In this document: piece by piece, positions 8,547 to 17,608 of the stretch
Layout: each line of letters opens with the position of its first letter
How positions within the stretch are numbered: position 1 is the stretch's first letter
DNA from: Polyangium sp. 15x6
GTDB taxonomy: Bacteria; Myxococcota_A; Polyangia; Polyangiales; Polyangiaceae
Length of the DNA: 64,000 nucleotides
NCBI RefSeq assembly: GCF_029960785.1
Contig: NZ_JASBQE010000004.1
Span: forward strand, 124,001-188,000
Direction of reading: 5' to 3'
Position numbers and translations under genes: made by a program
The notes under the pieces: model-generated
The model's database searches: none
Seen by the model: only the letters and a program-made list of their open reading frames with translations
What the model was told of the DNA's origin: nothing

Positions 8547-9014
8547 ATGCCTTTGGAACGCGTTCGGGTCCTCGTCATCGATGACGACGCAGCTTTCGGT
8601 TTGGCCGCGGCTCGACAGCTGGAAGAAGCTGGATTCGCGGCGCGCTTCCACCGCGGACCGTTCGGTTGCCTGCAGGCCATTCGCGACATGCGATGTGATG
8701 CCGTCGTGCTCGACGTCAATATGCCGACGCTCGACGGGCCGCTCGTGCTACGGATGATCCGCGACGCGGTCGGAATGGGGACGACCCGCGTGCTCCTGTG
8801 CAGTAACATGGAGGCAGAGCCGCTCGCGCGGCTCGCGGCGATATCGGGCGCGCACGGCTCGTTGACGAAACGAGCCATCGATGCGGAGCTCGTACCGAGC
8901 ATCCGCGCGATGCTCGGCACGACGCTCGCGAGATCGGCCCAAGCCGCGAGGCGAGCTCGAGAGCGGTCGGAGGATCGGACGCATGGCAGGGTCGAGGACC
9001 TGGACAGTAGGTAA
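8547..9014 (+). CDS. Single-domain response regulator receiver
   Basis: A protein of about 155 residues. A perfect AGGAGG at 8540-8545 decides the start, but ambiguously: the ATG at 8547 is only 1 base away, whereas the in-frame TTG at 8553 has ideal 7-base spacing. The receiver fold is clear: VLVIDDDAAF, phospho-acceptor D56 in VLDVNMP, conserved Ser in VLLCSN and Lys in SLTKR. The tail of about 35 residues is basic and without an output domain, so it is CheY-like. The 3' end overlaps the next gene, a chemoreceptor, by 32 bases, implying one transcript and related signalling. No CheA, CheW or CheB genes are nearby. Confidence 0.88.
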   Translation: MPLERVRVLVIDDDAAFGLAAARQLEEAGFAARFHRGPFGCLQAIRDMRCDAVVLDVNMPTLDGPLVLRMIRDAVGMGTTRVLLCSNMEAEPLARLAAISGAHGSLTKRAIDAELVPSIRAMLGTTLARSAQAARRARERSEDRTHGRVEDLDSR

Positions 9015-10482
9015 GCAATTCGGCGCGGCCATCGCGCTTCCCCTGGTTTTTCTGGTTCTCATCGGTTCGTACGCCTATACGACCACGCAGCATCTGCTCG
9101 TGGCCACGGGCGCCGTCGCGCATACACGTGAGGTCCTGACCGCGCTCAGCCATACGCTCTCCGCATTCCAGGATCTGGAGACGGGTCAGCGTGGCTACAT
9201 CATCACGGGCAACGAGACATTTCTCGAGCCGTACCAAAAGGCGAGCCAGGACGTCGACGCAGACGTCGCCGAGGTCGCGCGCCTGACCGGCGACAACCAG
9301 CGGCAGCAGCAGCGTCTCGGGGACTTCGCGCCGCTCGTGGAGCGGCAGAAACGTTATTTCGCGGGCACCATCGAGCTCCGCAGGCGCGAAGGGGTCGAGG
9401 CGGCGGTGAAGGTGGTCTCGACCGGCGACGGCAAACGCACGATGGACACCATTCGCCGGCACGTCGACGAGATGATCAACGAAGAGCAGGCGCTCCTGCT
9501 CACGCGGACCGCCGCGGTGGACGAGCTCGTGCGTTCGTTTTCAGCCGTGCTCGTGGGCGCGTGTCTCCTCGCATTCCTCGTGGTGAGCGGCGTGGGCGCG
9601 GGCCTCGGCCGGTCGCTGAGCCGAAGGATCGGGGCCGCCGCCGCGCGCATGCGCTTGGCCGCCCGCGAGCTCGAGGCCGCGGCGACCCAACAAGCGAGCT
9701 CGACGAACGAGCAGGTCGCGACCTCGCAGCAGGTGTCGGTGACGATCCGCGAGCTCACTGTCACGTCGCGTCAGATCGCCGAGAGCGCCGTCCAGGTGAG
9801 TCGTCTCGCCGAGGACACGTCCTCGGCCGCGCGGGGCGGTGACGAGACCGTGACGGCGGCGCGCGAGACCGTCGAGGGGACGCGCAAGCGGGTCGATCAG
9901 GTCGTCACGCACATGGTGGGCTTGAATCAGCGATCGCAGGAGATCGGGGGCATCGTGGACATCATCCGCGAGCTGGCCGAGCAGACGAACATCCTCGCCA
10001 TCAACGCGACGATCGAGGCCGTGGGCGCGGGTGACGCGGGGCGGCGCTTCGGCGTGGTCGCGGACGAGATCCGGAAGCTCGCCGATCGCGTGGCCGGCGC
10101 GGCGCGGAACATCCAGCACCTGGTCGAGCAGGTGCGAGGCGCGACGAACGCGACCGTCATGGCCACGGAGGACGGCGCGAAGTCGGTGGAGGCGAGCACG
10201 CGCAGGTTCACGGACGTGGGCACGAGCTTCGAGCGCATCCGCACGTACGTGGTGGACACGGCGCGGTCGTCGCGCGAGATCGAGGCGAGCACGCGGCACC
10301 AGACGACGGCGATGGAGCAGGTGAACCAGGCGATGCTGTCCGTCTCGGAGGCGGCGCGCGAGGTGCAAACGAGCGCGAAGCAGACGCTGCAGACGGCCTC
10401 GGAGCTGTCGAACGTGTCCGAGGAGCTTCTGCGCCTCGTGCACGCGGACGAGGGCAGCCGGAGAGCGCTCGCGGAAGCTTAG
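8983..10482 (+). CDS. Methyl-accepting chemotaxis protein with CHASE3 sensor
   Basis: A 499-residue protein. The ATG at 8983 follows GGAGGA by 8 bases inside the end of the receiver gene. It has a first membrane segment at about 16-36, a periplasmic CHASE3 domain with the hallmark LETGQRGYIITGNE, and a second membrane segment at about 185-210. No clear HAMP follows; a short basic region leads straight to the coiled-coil signalling domain. The hairpin tip reads ELAEQTNILAINATIEA followed by FGVVADEIRKLADR, the CheA/CheW contact region. No C-terminal methylation-enzyme pentapeptide is seen. It overlaps the convergent beta-helix gene by 4 bases. The ligand is unknown. Confidence 0.9.
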   Translation: MAGSRTWTVGKQFGAAIALPLVFLVLIGSYAYTTTQHLLVATGAVAHTREVLTALSHTLSAFQDLETGQRGYIITGNETFLEPYQKASQDVDADVAEVARLTGDNQRQQQRLGDFAPLVERQKRYFAGTIELRRREGVEAAVKVVSTGDGKRTMDTIRRHVDEMINEEQALLLTRTAAVDELVRSFSAVLVGACLLAFLVVSGVGAGLGRSLSRRIGAAAARMRLAARELEAAATQQASSTNEQVATSQQVSVTIRELTVTSRQIAESAVQVSRLAEDTSSAARGGDETVTAARETVEGTRKRVDQVVTHMVGLNQRSQEIGGIVDIIRELAEQTNILAINATIEAVGAGDAGRRFGVVADEIRKLADRVAGAARNIQHLVEQVRGATNATVMATEDGAKSVEASTRRFTDVGTSFERIRTYVVDTARSSREIEASTRHQTTAMEQVNQAMLSVSEAAREVQTSAKQTLQTASELSNVSEELLRLVHADEGSRRALAEA

Positions 10483-12104
10483 CGAAGGCGGCGGAGGAGC
10501 TGATCTTCGTAGAGCGAGGGCGGGTCGAGCGTGTCGCCCTCGTCGAGGGCCTCGACCCAATCGACGGGCATCGTGCCTTCACCCATCGGCAGCGGCGACT
10601 CGGTGGTGACGAAGAGGCCCTCGGTCCCGATGACGTACCCCGTGCCGAACTGGAGCGAGCGGAGCGCGCCCTTGCCGCGGCTGTTCCAGAGCACGTTCTC
10701 GGTGCCCGTGTGCCCGGCGCCGGTGCTCTCGTCGCCGCGGTTCACGATGGAGAAGCCATCGTCGAAGGTCGAGGCGTCGATGAGGTTCGCGGTCGCGAGC
10801 GAGTGGTGGAACTCGGACAAACCCGTGAAGCCCGAGGCGTTCATGTCGGTGAGCGACTTGCCGTTGCGGCTCTGGATGCGCAGAAAGACGCAGCCCGTCG
10901 TACCGAAGCCCCAGTTCTGGATGAAGTTGTGCCGGCCGCCGTCGCCCTCGCTGTCCGCGACGAGGATCTCGTTCGAGCGCCGGATCTCCAGGAGATAGCC
11001 ATTGCCGCCGCCGCCGCGGTTCTGGGCGAGGCCGAGCGAGACGCGCTCGACGGTGACGCGCGTGGCCTCTTCGAGGAGGATGCCGCCCGAGGCGAGGTGC
11101 GCGCCGCTGCCCGGTCCCTCGGCGGGCGCCGCGGGCGAGGGGAACGAGGCGACGTCCTTGATCCAGCAGTCGACGACGCGCCGGAGGTCGATCGCGTGCA
11201 CCTGCGACTCGGCCCAGGCCTCGGCCCAGGAGACGGCGTTCGACACACCGAGCGACTCGACGCCGCACTCGCGGACGAGCCCCGTGACGCGGCGCAGACT
11301 CGCCCCGTCGCGGAGCTTCGCCGGATACCGGAGCGGCACGTCGAGCGTGATCCGGTGCGGCGTCTGGGCCTTGTCGACGGCGACGACGGTGCGGCGGAAG
11401 AAGGGCTGCCACGTGTCGTTGAAGGCCGTCCACGTGCCCGTCATGCCGTGCTCCTCGATGAAGGCGGGCGTGATGGAGAAGCCGAGGAGGACGTCGTCGC
11501 CGGGCGCGAGATCCTCGGCGTTTTCTACCTCGACGACGTCGGCGCGCGAGCTCGCGTCTGCGGCGAGCGGGAGCTCGAGGTTCGGCTCGGCCTTGCCCAC
11601 GAAGGCGAGGTGCGCGTCGTAGCTCATGCCCGCCGATCGCGTGAAGTGGAGCCGCGACTTCGTGGGGCCCGCGCCGCGCAGGACGACGCCCGACGCGGCC
11701 ACGACGAGCTTGTCGTCGATCCGATAAAGGCCCTCGGGGAACGTGACGATCCCGCCGCCTTGGGCCGCGGCCTCGTCGATGGCGGCTTGCACGGCCAGGG
11801 TCGCGTCGGTCTGTCCGGTGGGATCGGCGCCGCGCGTGACGACGTCGAAGGTCGGCGCGGCCGCGGGCGCGCCGGGCGGGGCTTCGGCGTGGTGGTAGCC
11901 CGCGTACGAGAAGTCGTGGAGGAAGTGGCCCTCGGCGTCCGTGAAGGAGGGCGCCCAGTCCTCGGGGTAGAGGGCGCTGCGAAAGGAGGACGGGCCGGCG
12001 TCGCTGCCCGCGTCGGGCGCGGGCGGCGCGGCGGCTCCGGGGGGCTCGTCGCTGCACGCGGCGAGGCAGGGGAGCAAGGCGAGCAAGCCGAGGAGCGGGC
12101 GCAT
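10479..12104 (-). CDS. Lipoprotein with right-handed beta-helix (pectate-lyase superfamily)
   Basis: A 541-residue protein with a lipoprotein signal (LPCLAAC) and an Ala/Pro linker. The domain begins with a typical Pectate_lyase_3 entry: FDVVTRGADPTGQTDAT, then AIDEAAAQGGGIVTFPEG and ASGVVLRGAG. The remainder has repeated short strands consistent with a parallel beta-helix, including a central SGGILLEEATRVTVERVS coil. No specific catalytic set for polygalacturonase or alginate lyase can be assigned by eye. It is probably an outer-membrane polysaccharide-acting or binding protein. The stop codon overlaps the chemoreceptor stop on the other strand. Confidence 0.82.
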   Translation of the reverse strand: MRPLLGLLALLPCLAACSDEPPGAAAPPAPDAGSDAGPSSFRSALYPEDWAPSFTDAEGHFLHDFSYAGYHHAEAPPGAPAAAPTFDVVTRGADPTGQTDATLAVQAAIDEAAAQGGGIVTFPEGLYRIDDKLVVAASGVVLRGAGPTKSRLHFTRSAGMSYDAHLAFVGKAEPNLELPLAADASSRADVVEVENAEDLAPGDDVLLGFSITPAFIEEHGMTGTWTAFNDTWQPFFRRTVVAVDKAQTPHRITLDVPLRYPAKLRDGASLRRVTGLVRECGVESLGVSNAVSWAEAWAESQVHAIDLRRVVDCWIKDVASFPSPAAPAEGPGSGAHLASGGILLEEATRVTVERVSLGLAQNRGGGGNGYLLEIRRSNEILVADSEGDGGRHNFIQNWGFGTTGCVFLRIQSRNGKSLTDMNASGFTGLSEFHHSLATANLIDASTFDDGFSIVNRGDESTGAGHTGTENVLWNSRGKGALRSLQFGTGYVIGTEGLFVTTESPLPMGEGTMPVDWVEALDEGDTLDPPSLYEDQLLRRLR

Positions 12105-12120
12105 GGACGCCCAGGATAGA

Positions 12121-12825
12121 TCAGGACGCCGGGACGAACGCGCCCGCGATGGAGGCGGCGATCGCGACCGTGACGGGGATGGTGAAGTTATCGTCGAGGC
12201 GCGAGGAGACGAGCTCGGCGATCGCGCCCGCGGCTGCGCCGGCCGTGGCGATGAGCAGCATCGCGGGGAGCGGCAGGCCGTGGAAGGCGAGCGTCGCGAG
12301 CGCGGCGAGCGTGCCGACGGCGAAGAAGCCGAGCGTGCCTTCGAGCGAGCGGTTCGCGAGGATCTTCGTGCGCCCGATGCGCCGGCCGATGAAGCCCGCT
12401 GCCGGGTCGGCGAGGCCGAGGACCACGACCCCGAGCTCTGCCGCCTGGAAGGGCGCGAAGATCGACAGGCCGACGAGGGCCGTGAGGTACCAGGTGGACG
12501 AGTTGACCCGGTGCCGCTCCATCGGGTGGGCGACGCGCGAGAAGAACCGCATGAGCCGCTCGTTGACGGCCGGGCTCAGGCGCCTTGCGATTTCGCAGGA
12601 CCAGGCCCACGTGGCCAGCGATGCGCTCGCGGCGATCAGCCAACCGCGGCTCGGCACGATGCGGAGCATGACGAGCGCGAGCAATGCCGAAGCGATGTGG
12701 AAGAGGCTGCGCGTCCAGTTTTCGGGCCGGGTGGGCGGCGCGGGCGCCGGCGCGGGCACCGAGGGAAAGGGTACCGCGGGAAGCTCGATGTCGAGCGCGG
12801 TCGGATCGACGGTGGACTTGGACAA
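12121..12825 (-). CDS. Diacylglycerol/polyprenol kinase-like membrane protein
   Basis: A 234-residue protein with a Pro-rich cytosolic front and about six membrane helices. Two conserved family blocks are visible: LADPAAGFIGRRIGRTKI followed by SLEGTLGFF, and near the C-terminus AGAIAELVSSRLDDNFTIPV. These correspond to the conserved loops of SEC59/dolichol kinase and bacterial CTP-dependent polyprenol/phytol kinases of the CdsA superfamily. It probably phosphorylates a lipid alcohol with CTP or ATP. The gene lies 16 bases upstream of the beta-helix gene on the same strand, so the two could be co-transcribed. Confidence 0.82.
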   Translation of the reverse strand: MSKSTVDPTALDIELPAVPFPSVPAPAPAPPTRPENWTRSLFHIASALLALVMLRIVPSRGWLIAASASLATWAWSCEIARRLSPAVNERLMRFFSRVAHPMERHRVNSSTWYLTALVGLSIFAPFQAAELGVVVLGLADPAAGFIGRRIGRTKILANRSLEGTLGFFAVGTLAALATLAFHGLPLPAMLLIATAGAAAGAIAELVSSRLDDNFTIPVTVAIAASIAGAFVPAS

Positions 12826-12905
12826 GGCAAACGAAGGCTACCCGCCACCCTCGCCCACGAGTTTCAGCTTTCTGTCATTTCGGTGAGGGTGAACCCACGA
12901 ATGGT

Positions 12906-13763
12906 TCAGGCGCCTCGCGCGAGTCGACGCACGGCGTCAATGGTGGCGATCGGAATTTTGCTGCTCGACGACACGGAAGACGGGGCGTCCTCGACCAGCC
13001 TGCGCATCATGACTTCGGCCACGGTGCCCGGCTCGATCGTGCGAGGCATGACCAGCGCGGAGGCGACGGCCGAATTGCGCTTCGCCGCCGCCACGGGGGG
13101 CCACGTGGCCGAGGGTGAATCGTCGAGCACGATCATCGGCACGCCGTTCGGTTGCTTCGAGCGGAGGAGGCCGAGCACACGGAGGAAACATCGCCGGTCG
13201 ACCACGGCGCCGTCGACGTTCGCGCCTTCGAGGTCGAGGAACTGCGCGGCCTGGTCGACGCTCTCCAGCGCGACGACGTCGCAGCCGTGACCGATGCGCA
13301 GGACCTTCTCGAGCGCGTCGCGCAAACCGGGGTCGGCGTCGACGACGAGCACACGCCAGGCGCGCGGGGCCGACTCCGTCTGCGTGTTGCCGGTGAGGAC
13401 GTGGGCGCGGCTTATCAGGAAGGATTTCGAGTGGGGTTTGCCCACGAAATCGTCGGCGCCCACGCCGAGGCCACGCAGTCGCGAGCCGAACCGCGCGTCG
13501 CTGGAGAGGAGCATGACGGGCAGGCGCTCGAGTGCCGGATCACGACGGATTTCGCGCAGAAGGTCGATCCCGTCCCCGTCGGGCAGGAGTAGGTCGAGGA
13601 TGGCGAGGTGGAACGGGTCGCGCTCGCGGTACTGCGCGAACGCGCGGCGCGCGGCGTCCAGCGTGGGTACGGGCGTGACGCGGAAACCAGCCTCGCGGAG
13701 CTCCGCAGCGATGACCATGCGAACCGTGGTGCTGTCATCGACGAGAAGGACGTGCGGAGCCAT
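12906..13763 (-). CDS. Response regulator with intact and degenerate receiver domains
   Basis: A 285-residue protein; the ATG at 13763 is preceded by GGGAGG at 9-base spacing. The first receiver (1-125) is complete: D9-D10, phospho-acceptor D57 in AILDLLLPDGDG, Ser87 in LLSSD and Lys109 in GKPHSK. The second (about 135-245) begins WRVLVVDADPGLRDAL and has GAVVDRRCF in the acceptor position, but lacks the acidic pair and the conserved Lys surroundings, so it is degenerate. No DNA-binding or enzymatic output follows; the last 40 residues are helical. It may act as a phosphorylation-controlled docking protein. Confidence 0.85.
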   Translation of the reverse strand: MAPHVLLVDDSTTVRMVIAAELREAGFRVTPVPTLDAARRAFAQYRERDPFHLAILDLLLPDGDGIDLLREIRRDPALERLPVMLLSSDARFGSRLRGLGVGADDFVGKPHSKSFLISRAHVLTGNTQTESAPRAWRVLVVDADPGLRDALEKVLRIGHGCDVVALESVDQAAQFLDLEGANVDGAVVDRRCFLRVLGLLRSKQPNGVPMIVLDDSPSATWPPVAAAKRNSAVASALVMPRTIEPGTVAEVMMRRLVEDAPSSVSSSSKIPIATIDAVRRLARGA

Positions 13764-13995
13764 TGACGCTGACCTCCCGGGGAATCGTACCCCAGCAAGC
13801 AGCCTACATGGTTTTTGACCCTTGCATAGTCTGTCTTGACACGTCTACGAAACAATGCGCAGGAAACCTACGCCATTCCATTGACAATCCCGTCGGGTAA
13901 CCCCCTCATGCGCCGAAATGCTGCTGATTTGTGGCCCATGCTAGTGCGATGAAGCATGTCCCCGTCAGAAATTCGTCATCCGTAATGGCGGATGA

Positions 13996-16900
13996 TCAGC
14001 CGAGCGGCGCCCAGGGCTTCGGCTGATAGAAGAGGTTCGGCTTGAGCATGACGTCGGGGTGGTGGTCTTCATCCATGTGGAACACCGACGTCGCGCTGCC
14101 GCCGATGGGCGGGACGATCCAGCTCCAGCGCATGTGCACGCAGCGGCCCTGGCCTTGTTCGGTCTGGGCAAACTGCACGAAATCCTCGGCCGCCGTGTGG
14201 TGGTCGACGATCTTGACGCCCGCGCGCTCGAACGAGTGAACGACGGCTCGCACGAGCTCGACCTGCGCGCGGTCGCGCCAGAGCGAGGAGGCGCGCTGCG
14301 TGTCGAGGCCGAGCCGCTCGGCGATCGCGGGCAGCATGTTGTAGCGATAGGGATCGCTGAAGTTGCGCGCGCCGATCTCGGTCGCCATGTACCAGCCGTT
14401 GAAAGGCGCGGCCGGGTACCTCACGCCGCCGATGTCGAGCAAGAGCTCGGAGACGGCCGGAAGCGCGTACCAGCGGAGCCCGAGCGAGGCGAACCACGGC
14501 AGATCGGGGTGCACGAGCGGCACCTCGCGCACGACGCGCCGAGGGATCTCCATCCAGCGCGGCTCGCGGCCGGGCAGTTGCAAGATGAGCGGGAGCAGGT
14601 CGAAGCGCGTGCGCGGCCCGCCTTTCCAGCCGAGCCCGAGCGCCTTCGTGGTGAGCTCGACATTCGCCGGATCGCCGGTGACGGTGCCGTCCGGGTTCGG
14701 GTAGCCCGCATATCGCAGGAGCTGACCGTTCCAGATGCGAGGACCCACGCCGGCGCGATTCGCCGGGGCGAGCACGGTCATCATGGCGCGCAGATTGCCG
14801 CCGTGCGTGGCGAGCTCGATGTGCTCGACGAGGGCCGAGAGGATCTCGTCCTCGTCCGTGAGATGGCGCATGTCGCGCACTTCGAGCCCGTTCCAGAAGA
14901 GGCGACCGATGCAACGGGTGGAGTTGCGCCAGGCGAGCTTCGCGCCGAAAGAGAGCTCGTCGTAGGTCTGGACGTAGGAGCCTGAGCGTTCGAGCTCGGC
15001 GGAGACCTGGGCCCATCGCACCTCGAAGGCCCGTGGCGCACCTTTCTCCCGGTAAAACTGGGCGAGATAGGCCCGCGCCTCCTCGGCGACGCCCGTGTCC
15101 TGCCCCGCGACGATCGGTGGAATGACGCCGATCCCGTCCTCCCGGTGGGTGCCGTGCGCGAAAGGACAAACGCCGTCCGTGCGTGATTTCGAGGAAGGCG
15201 CCGGCGTGGACGGGGGCGGCGGCGGGACGCTCGGCGGCGTCGAGGGAGGCGGCGCGGCGGGGTGCGCGGAGGAGCCCGGCGTATAGGAGATGTTGACGTC
15301 CGGCGGGGGTTTCGGCAGCAGGCTCACGGGAAAGGAAGGCGGCAGATGCAGCGGCGGCACGTGCACGGAGGGGGGCACGAGGGTCGCGGGCGCGAGCAAG
15401 GAGGGCCTGCGGCCAGGCTGCGCGACGACGACGCTGCCCGCGATGAACTCCTCGATGTGGAGGTGCGTATCGAGCACGCCCTGTTCGAGCAGGAGCTGGC
15501 TCATCGCGCGGAGGTAGGGGATCGGGCCGCAGAGGAACCATTCGGCGTCGGGATGGGCGTCGACGAGCGACGCGACCTCGGCGGCGCCGAGCCGGCCCCA
15601 GACCTCGGTGAAACGAATACGCGCCGTGACGTTCGGGCACGTGGCGGCGAGCGCGTGCAGCTCGTCGGCATAAGGCGCCGAGGCGGGGCTGTGCGCCGAG
15701 TAATCGACGTGCACGCGGCGCGAGCCTCCCTTCTCGCGGAGCGCGCGGCACGCGGCGATCGCGGGCGTCACGCCGATGCCGGCGACGAGATACACGACCG
15801 GGCGATCGTTCGGCGGCATCGTGAAATGGCCGCCGGGCGCGGAGACGCGGATGAGCGCGTCGTCGGGGCGGCGCTCGAAGAGCCAGGTGGAGAACACGCC
15901 GCCCGGGAGCCGCTTGACCGTGATCTCGTAATGGCCGCTCGAGGTGGGCGCCGAGAGCGTATAGGGCCGCTCGATGAAGCGGCCGTCGACCTCGGCCTGG
16001 ATCACGATGTGCTGGCCCGGCTCGGCGGGCAGGACCTCGCCGTCGCGGGGGACGAGGCGGAAGGCGCGCACGCCCGGACAAACGTCGATGGCGGAGACGA
16101 TCTCGGCCGAGGTCCAGGCGCTCTTGCCGAGCATGTCGGCGATGCGGGGCAGGCACGCGCCGCACGCGCTGCCGGCGCGGGTGCGGTCGCGGATGGCCTC
16201 GGGTGTATTGCAGCCGGCGAGGATGGCGCGGCGGAGGTCGCGCCGGCGCACGCGCATGCAGGTGCAGACGATCTCGTCGTCGGGGCGGAGCGAGGGCGGC
16301 GATTCGAGGTCGATGGAGCCCGTCTCGGTGAACGCGGCGCATTGCCACGGCGAAAGCGAGCCGCCTTCGAGGGCGAGCGCGAAGAGTTTTGGCAGATCGA
16401 CCCAATCGCCGCGGGCGGTGAACGAGAGGATGCGGCCATCGTCGGGCGTGACCACGATTTCGCGTTCGAGGCCGCGGCGCGCGTCGACGAACCGATATTT
16501 GCCGCGCTCGTCGGGCGGACCCTCGAGCCCTGGCTCGCTGACGGCGAGGTGGTGCAGCTCCTCGCCCGGGACGTGGGAGGCGACGGCGTGGCGGCCGCGG
16601 GGCAGGTGATACAGCGACGTGATGCAGGGTTTGCCCAGGAACCGGCCCGCGAAGATGGTGACGAATCCGCGGTGGGGCAGCTCGTACACGCTCTCCAGGC
16701 TGTCGAAATACTCCCGCAGCTCGGCCGAGCGTTCGAGGATCGCGAGGAATCGATCGCCGGGGACGCGGAAGGCCGTGACGGGTTCGTCGGCGAGGGCGGT
16801 GGCCGCGCGGGCCTCGCGGCGCAGGAGGCCCCGCTCGCCGACGCAATGGCCGGCCTCGATGCGCGAAAGGAGCTGGGGGCGCCCGCCTTTCTCGGCATAG

Positions 16901-17493
16901 ATGCCGACGGCCCCCGAGATGACGACGTATACGGCGTCGGCAGGCTCGCCTTGATAAAAAAGCGCCTCGCCGCGCTCGTACGTGACGAGCGTGGCGCCGA
17001 GGCCGTCTTGTTCGGGGCCCTCGGACCCGCCGAGGTCTTTCAGCGCTCGAAACAGGCTCGATTGCTGCACGAGCCGGTCGCGGAGCTGCTCCTCGCCGAG
17101 GCGCACGAGGGCCTCGCGGCGAGGGTGATCGGCCGGCAGGGCATTGCGGAAATCCTGGGCGGCGATGCGGGCCACGGCGACGGGGCCCGTCGCGCGCACG
17201 GTGGCCGCCCTTCGCCCGCCCGCCCGGCCGAGCAGGGCTTGCTCGCCGAAGAGCGCGCCGGGTTCGAGGCGCGCCAGCCGGATCACGCCGCCGCCCGGCC
17301 GCGCGCCGAAGACCTGGCAAATACCCTCGACAAGGACGAAGGCCGCGTCCCCGATTTCACCCTCCCGCACGATCTGTGCGCCGGATTCGTACCGCTGGAC
17401 CACGATCCGCTCGAGCAGGGCGTTCGTCGCGTCCTGCCCGAGGCCTTCGAGCAGGCCGGCCTCGCGGATCAAGCCTTCGACTTCGTGGCTCAT
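13996..17493 (-). CDS. Self-contained nitric oxide synthase: cNMP x2, [2Fe-2S], FAD/NAD reductase, NOS oxygenase
   Basis: A 1,165-residue protein. The ATG at 17493 is chosen over a TTG at 17622 because AAGGGA lies 7 bases upstream and a cNMP-binding domain starts at once. Order: two cNMP domains (about 1-130 and 160-275; both have GEXXGD- or GEPADA-like and FGEQ/VGER motifs), an uncharacterised linker, a BFD-type [2Fe-2S] site C410-x-C412...C444-x2-C447, a ferredoxin-reductase FAD motif R509-P-Y511-T-L-S, an NAD site at 567-577 (VYLVAGIGVTP) with CGPIPYLRAM, a Pro-rich linker (about 700-775), and a full bacterial-length NOS oxygenase with heme ligand C861 (TRCIGRLFW) and arginine-binding E1039 (WYMATEIG). 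It should make NO from arginine using its own electron chain, as shown for the Sorangium NOS. Confidence 0.93.
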   Translation of the reverse strand: MSHEVEGLIREAGLLEGLGQDATNALLERIVVQRYESGAQIVREGEIGDAAFVLVEGICQVFGARPGGGVIRLARLEPGALFGEQALLGRAGGRRAATVRATGPVAVARIAAQDFRNALPADHPRREALVRLGEEQLRDRLVQQSSLFRALKDLGGSEGPEQDGLGATLVTYERGEALFYQGEPADAVYVVISGAVGIYAEKGGRPQLLSRIEAGHCVGERGLLRREARAATALADEPVTAFRVPGDRFLAILERSAELREYFDSLESVYELPHRGFVTIFAGRFLGKPCITSLYHLPRGRHAVASHVPGEELHHLAVSEPGLEGPPDERGKYRFVDARRGLEREIVVTPDDGRILSFTARGDWVDLPKLFALALEGGSLSPWQCAAFTETGSIDLESPPSLRPDDEIVCTCMRVRRRDLRRAILAGCNTPEAIRDRTRAGSACGACLPRIADMLGKSAWTSAEIVSAIDVCPGVRAFRLVPRDGEVLPAEPGQHIVIQAEVDGRFIERPYTLSAPTSSGHYEITVKRLPGGVFSTWLFERRPDDALIRVSAPGGHFTMPPNDRPVVYLVAGIGVTPAIAACRALREKGGSRRVHVDYSAHSPASAPYADELHALAATCPNVTARIRFTEVWGRLGAAEVASLVDAHPDAEWFLCGPIPYLRAMSQLLLEQGVLDTHLHIEEFIAGSVVVAQPGRRPSLLAPATLVPPSVHVPPLHLPPSFPVSLLPKPPPDVNISYTPGSSAHPAAPPPSTPPSVPPPPPSTPAPSSKSRTDGVCPFAHGTHREDGIGVIPPIVAGQDTGVAEEARAYLAQFYREKGAPRAFEVRWAQVSAELERSGSYVQTYDELSFGAKLAWRNSTRCIGRLFWNGLEVRDMRHLTDEDEILSALVEHIELATHGGNLRAMMTVLAPANRAGVGPRIWNGQLLRYAGYPNPDGTVTGDPANVELTTKALGLGWKGGPRTRFDLLPLILQLPGREPRWMEIPRRVVREVPLVHPDLPWFASLGLRWYALPAVSELLLDIGGVRYPAAPFNGWYMATEIGARNFSDPYRYNMLPAIAERLGLDTQRASSLWRDRAQVELVRAVVHSFERAGVKIVDHHTAAEDFVQFAQTEQGQGRCVHMRWSWIVPPIGGSATSVFHMDEDHHPDVMLKPNLFYQPKPWAPLG

Positions 17494-17608
17494 TATCGCG
17501 TCCCTTACCATCCATGCGCGCGGCCTCGCAAGACCGCCGAAAATGTGGGACAACACCGCGCCTTCGCGCGTCGCGAGTGTGTCCTGTTCGCGCGATCTCG
17601 ATGACCTC

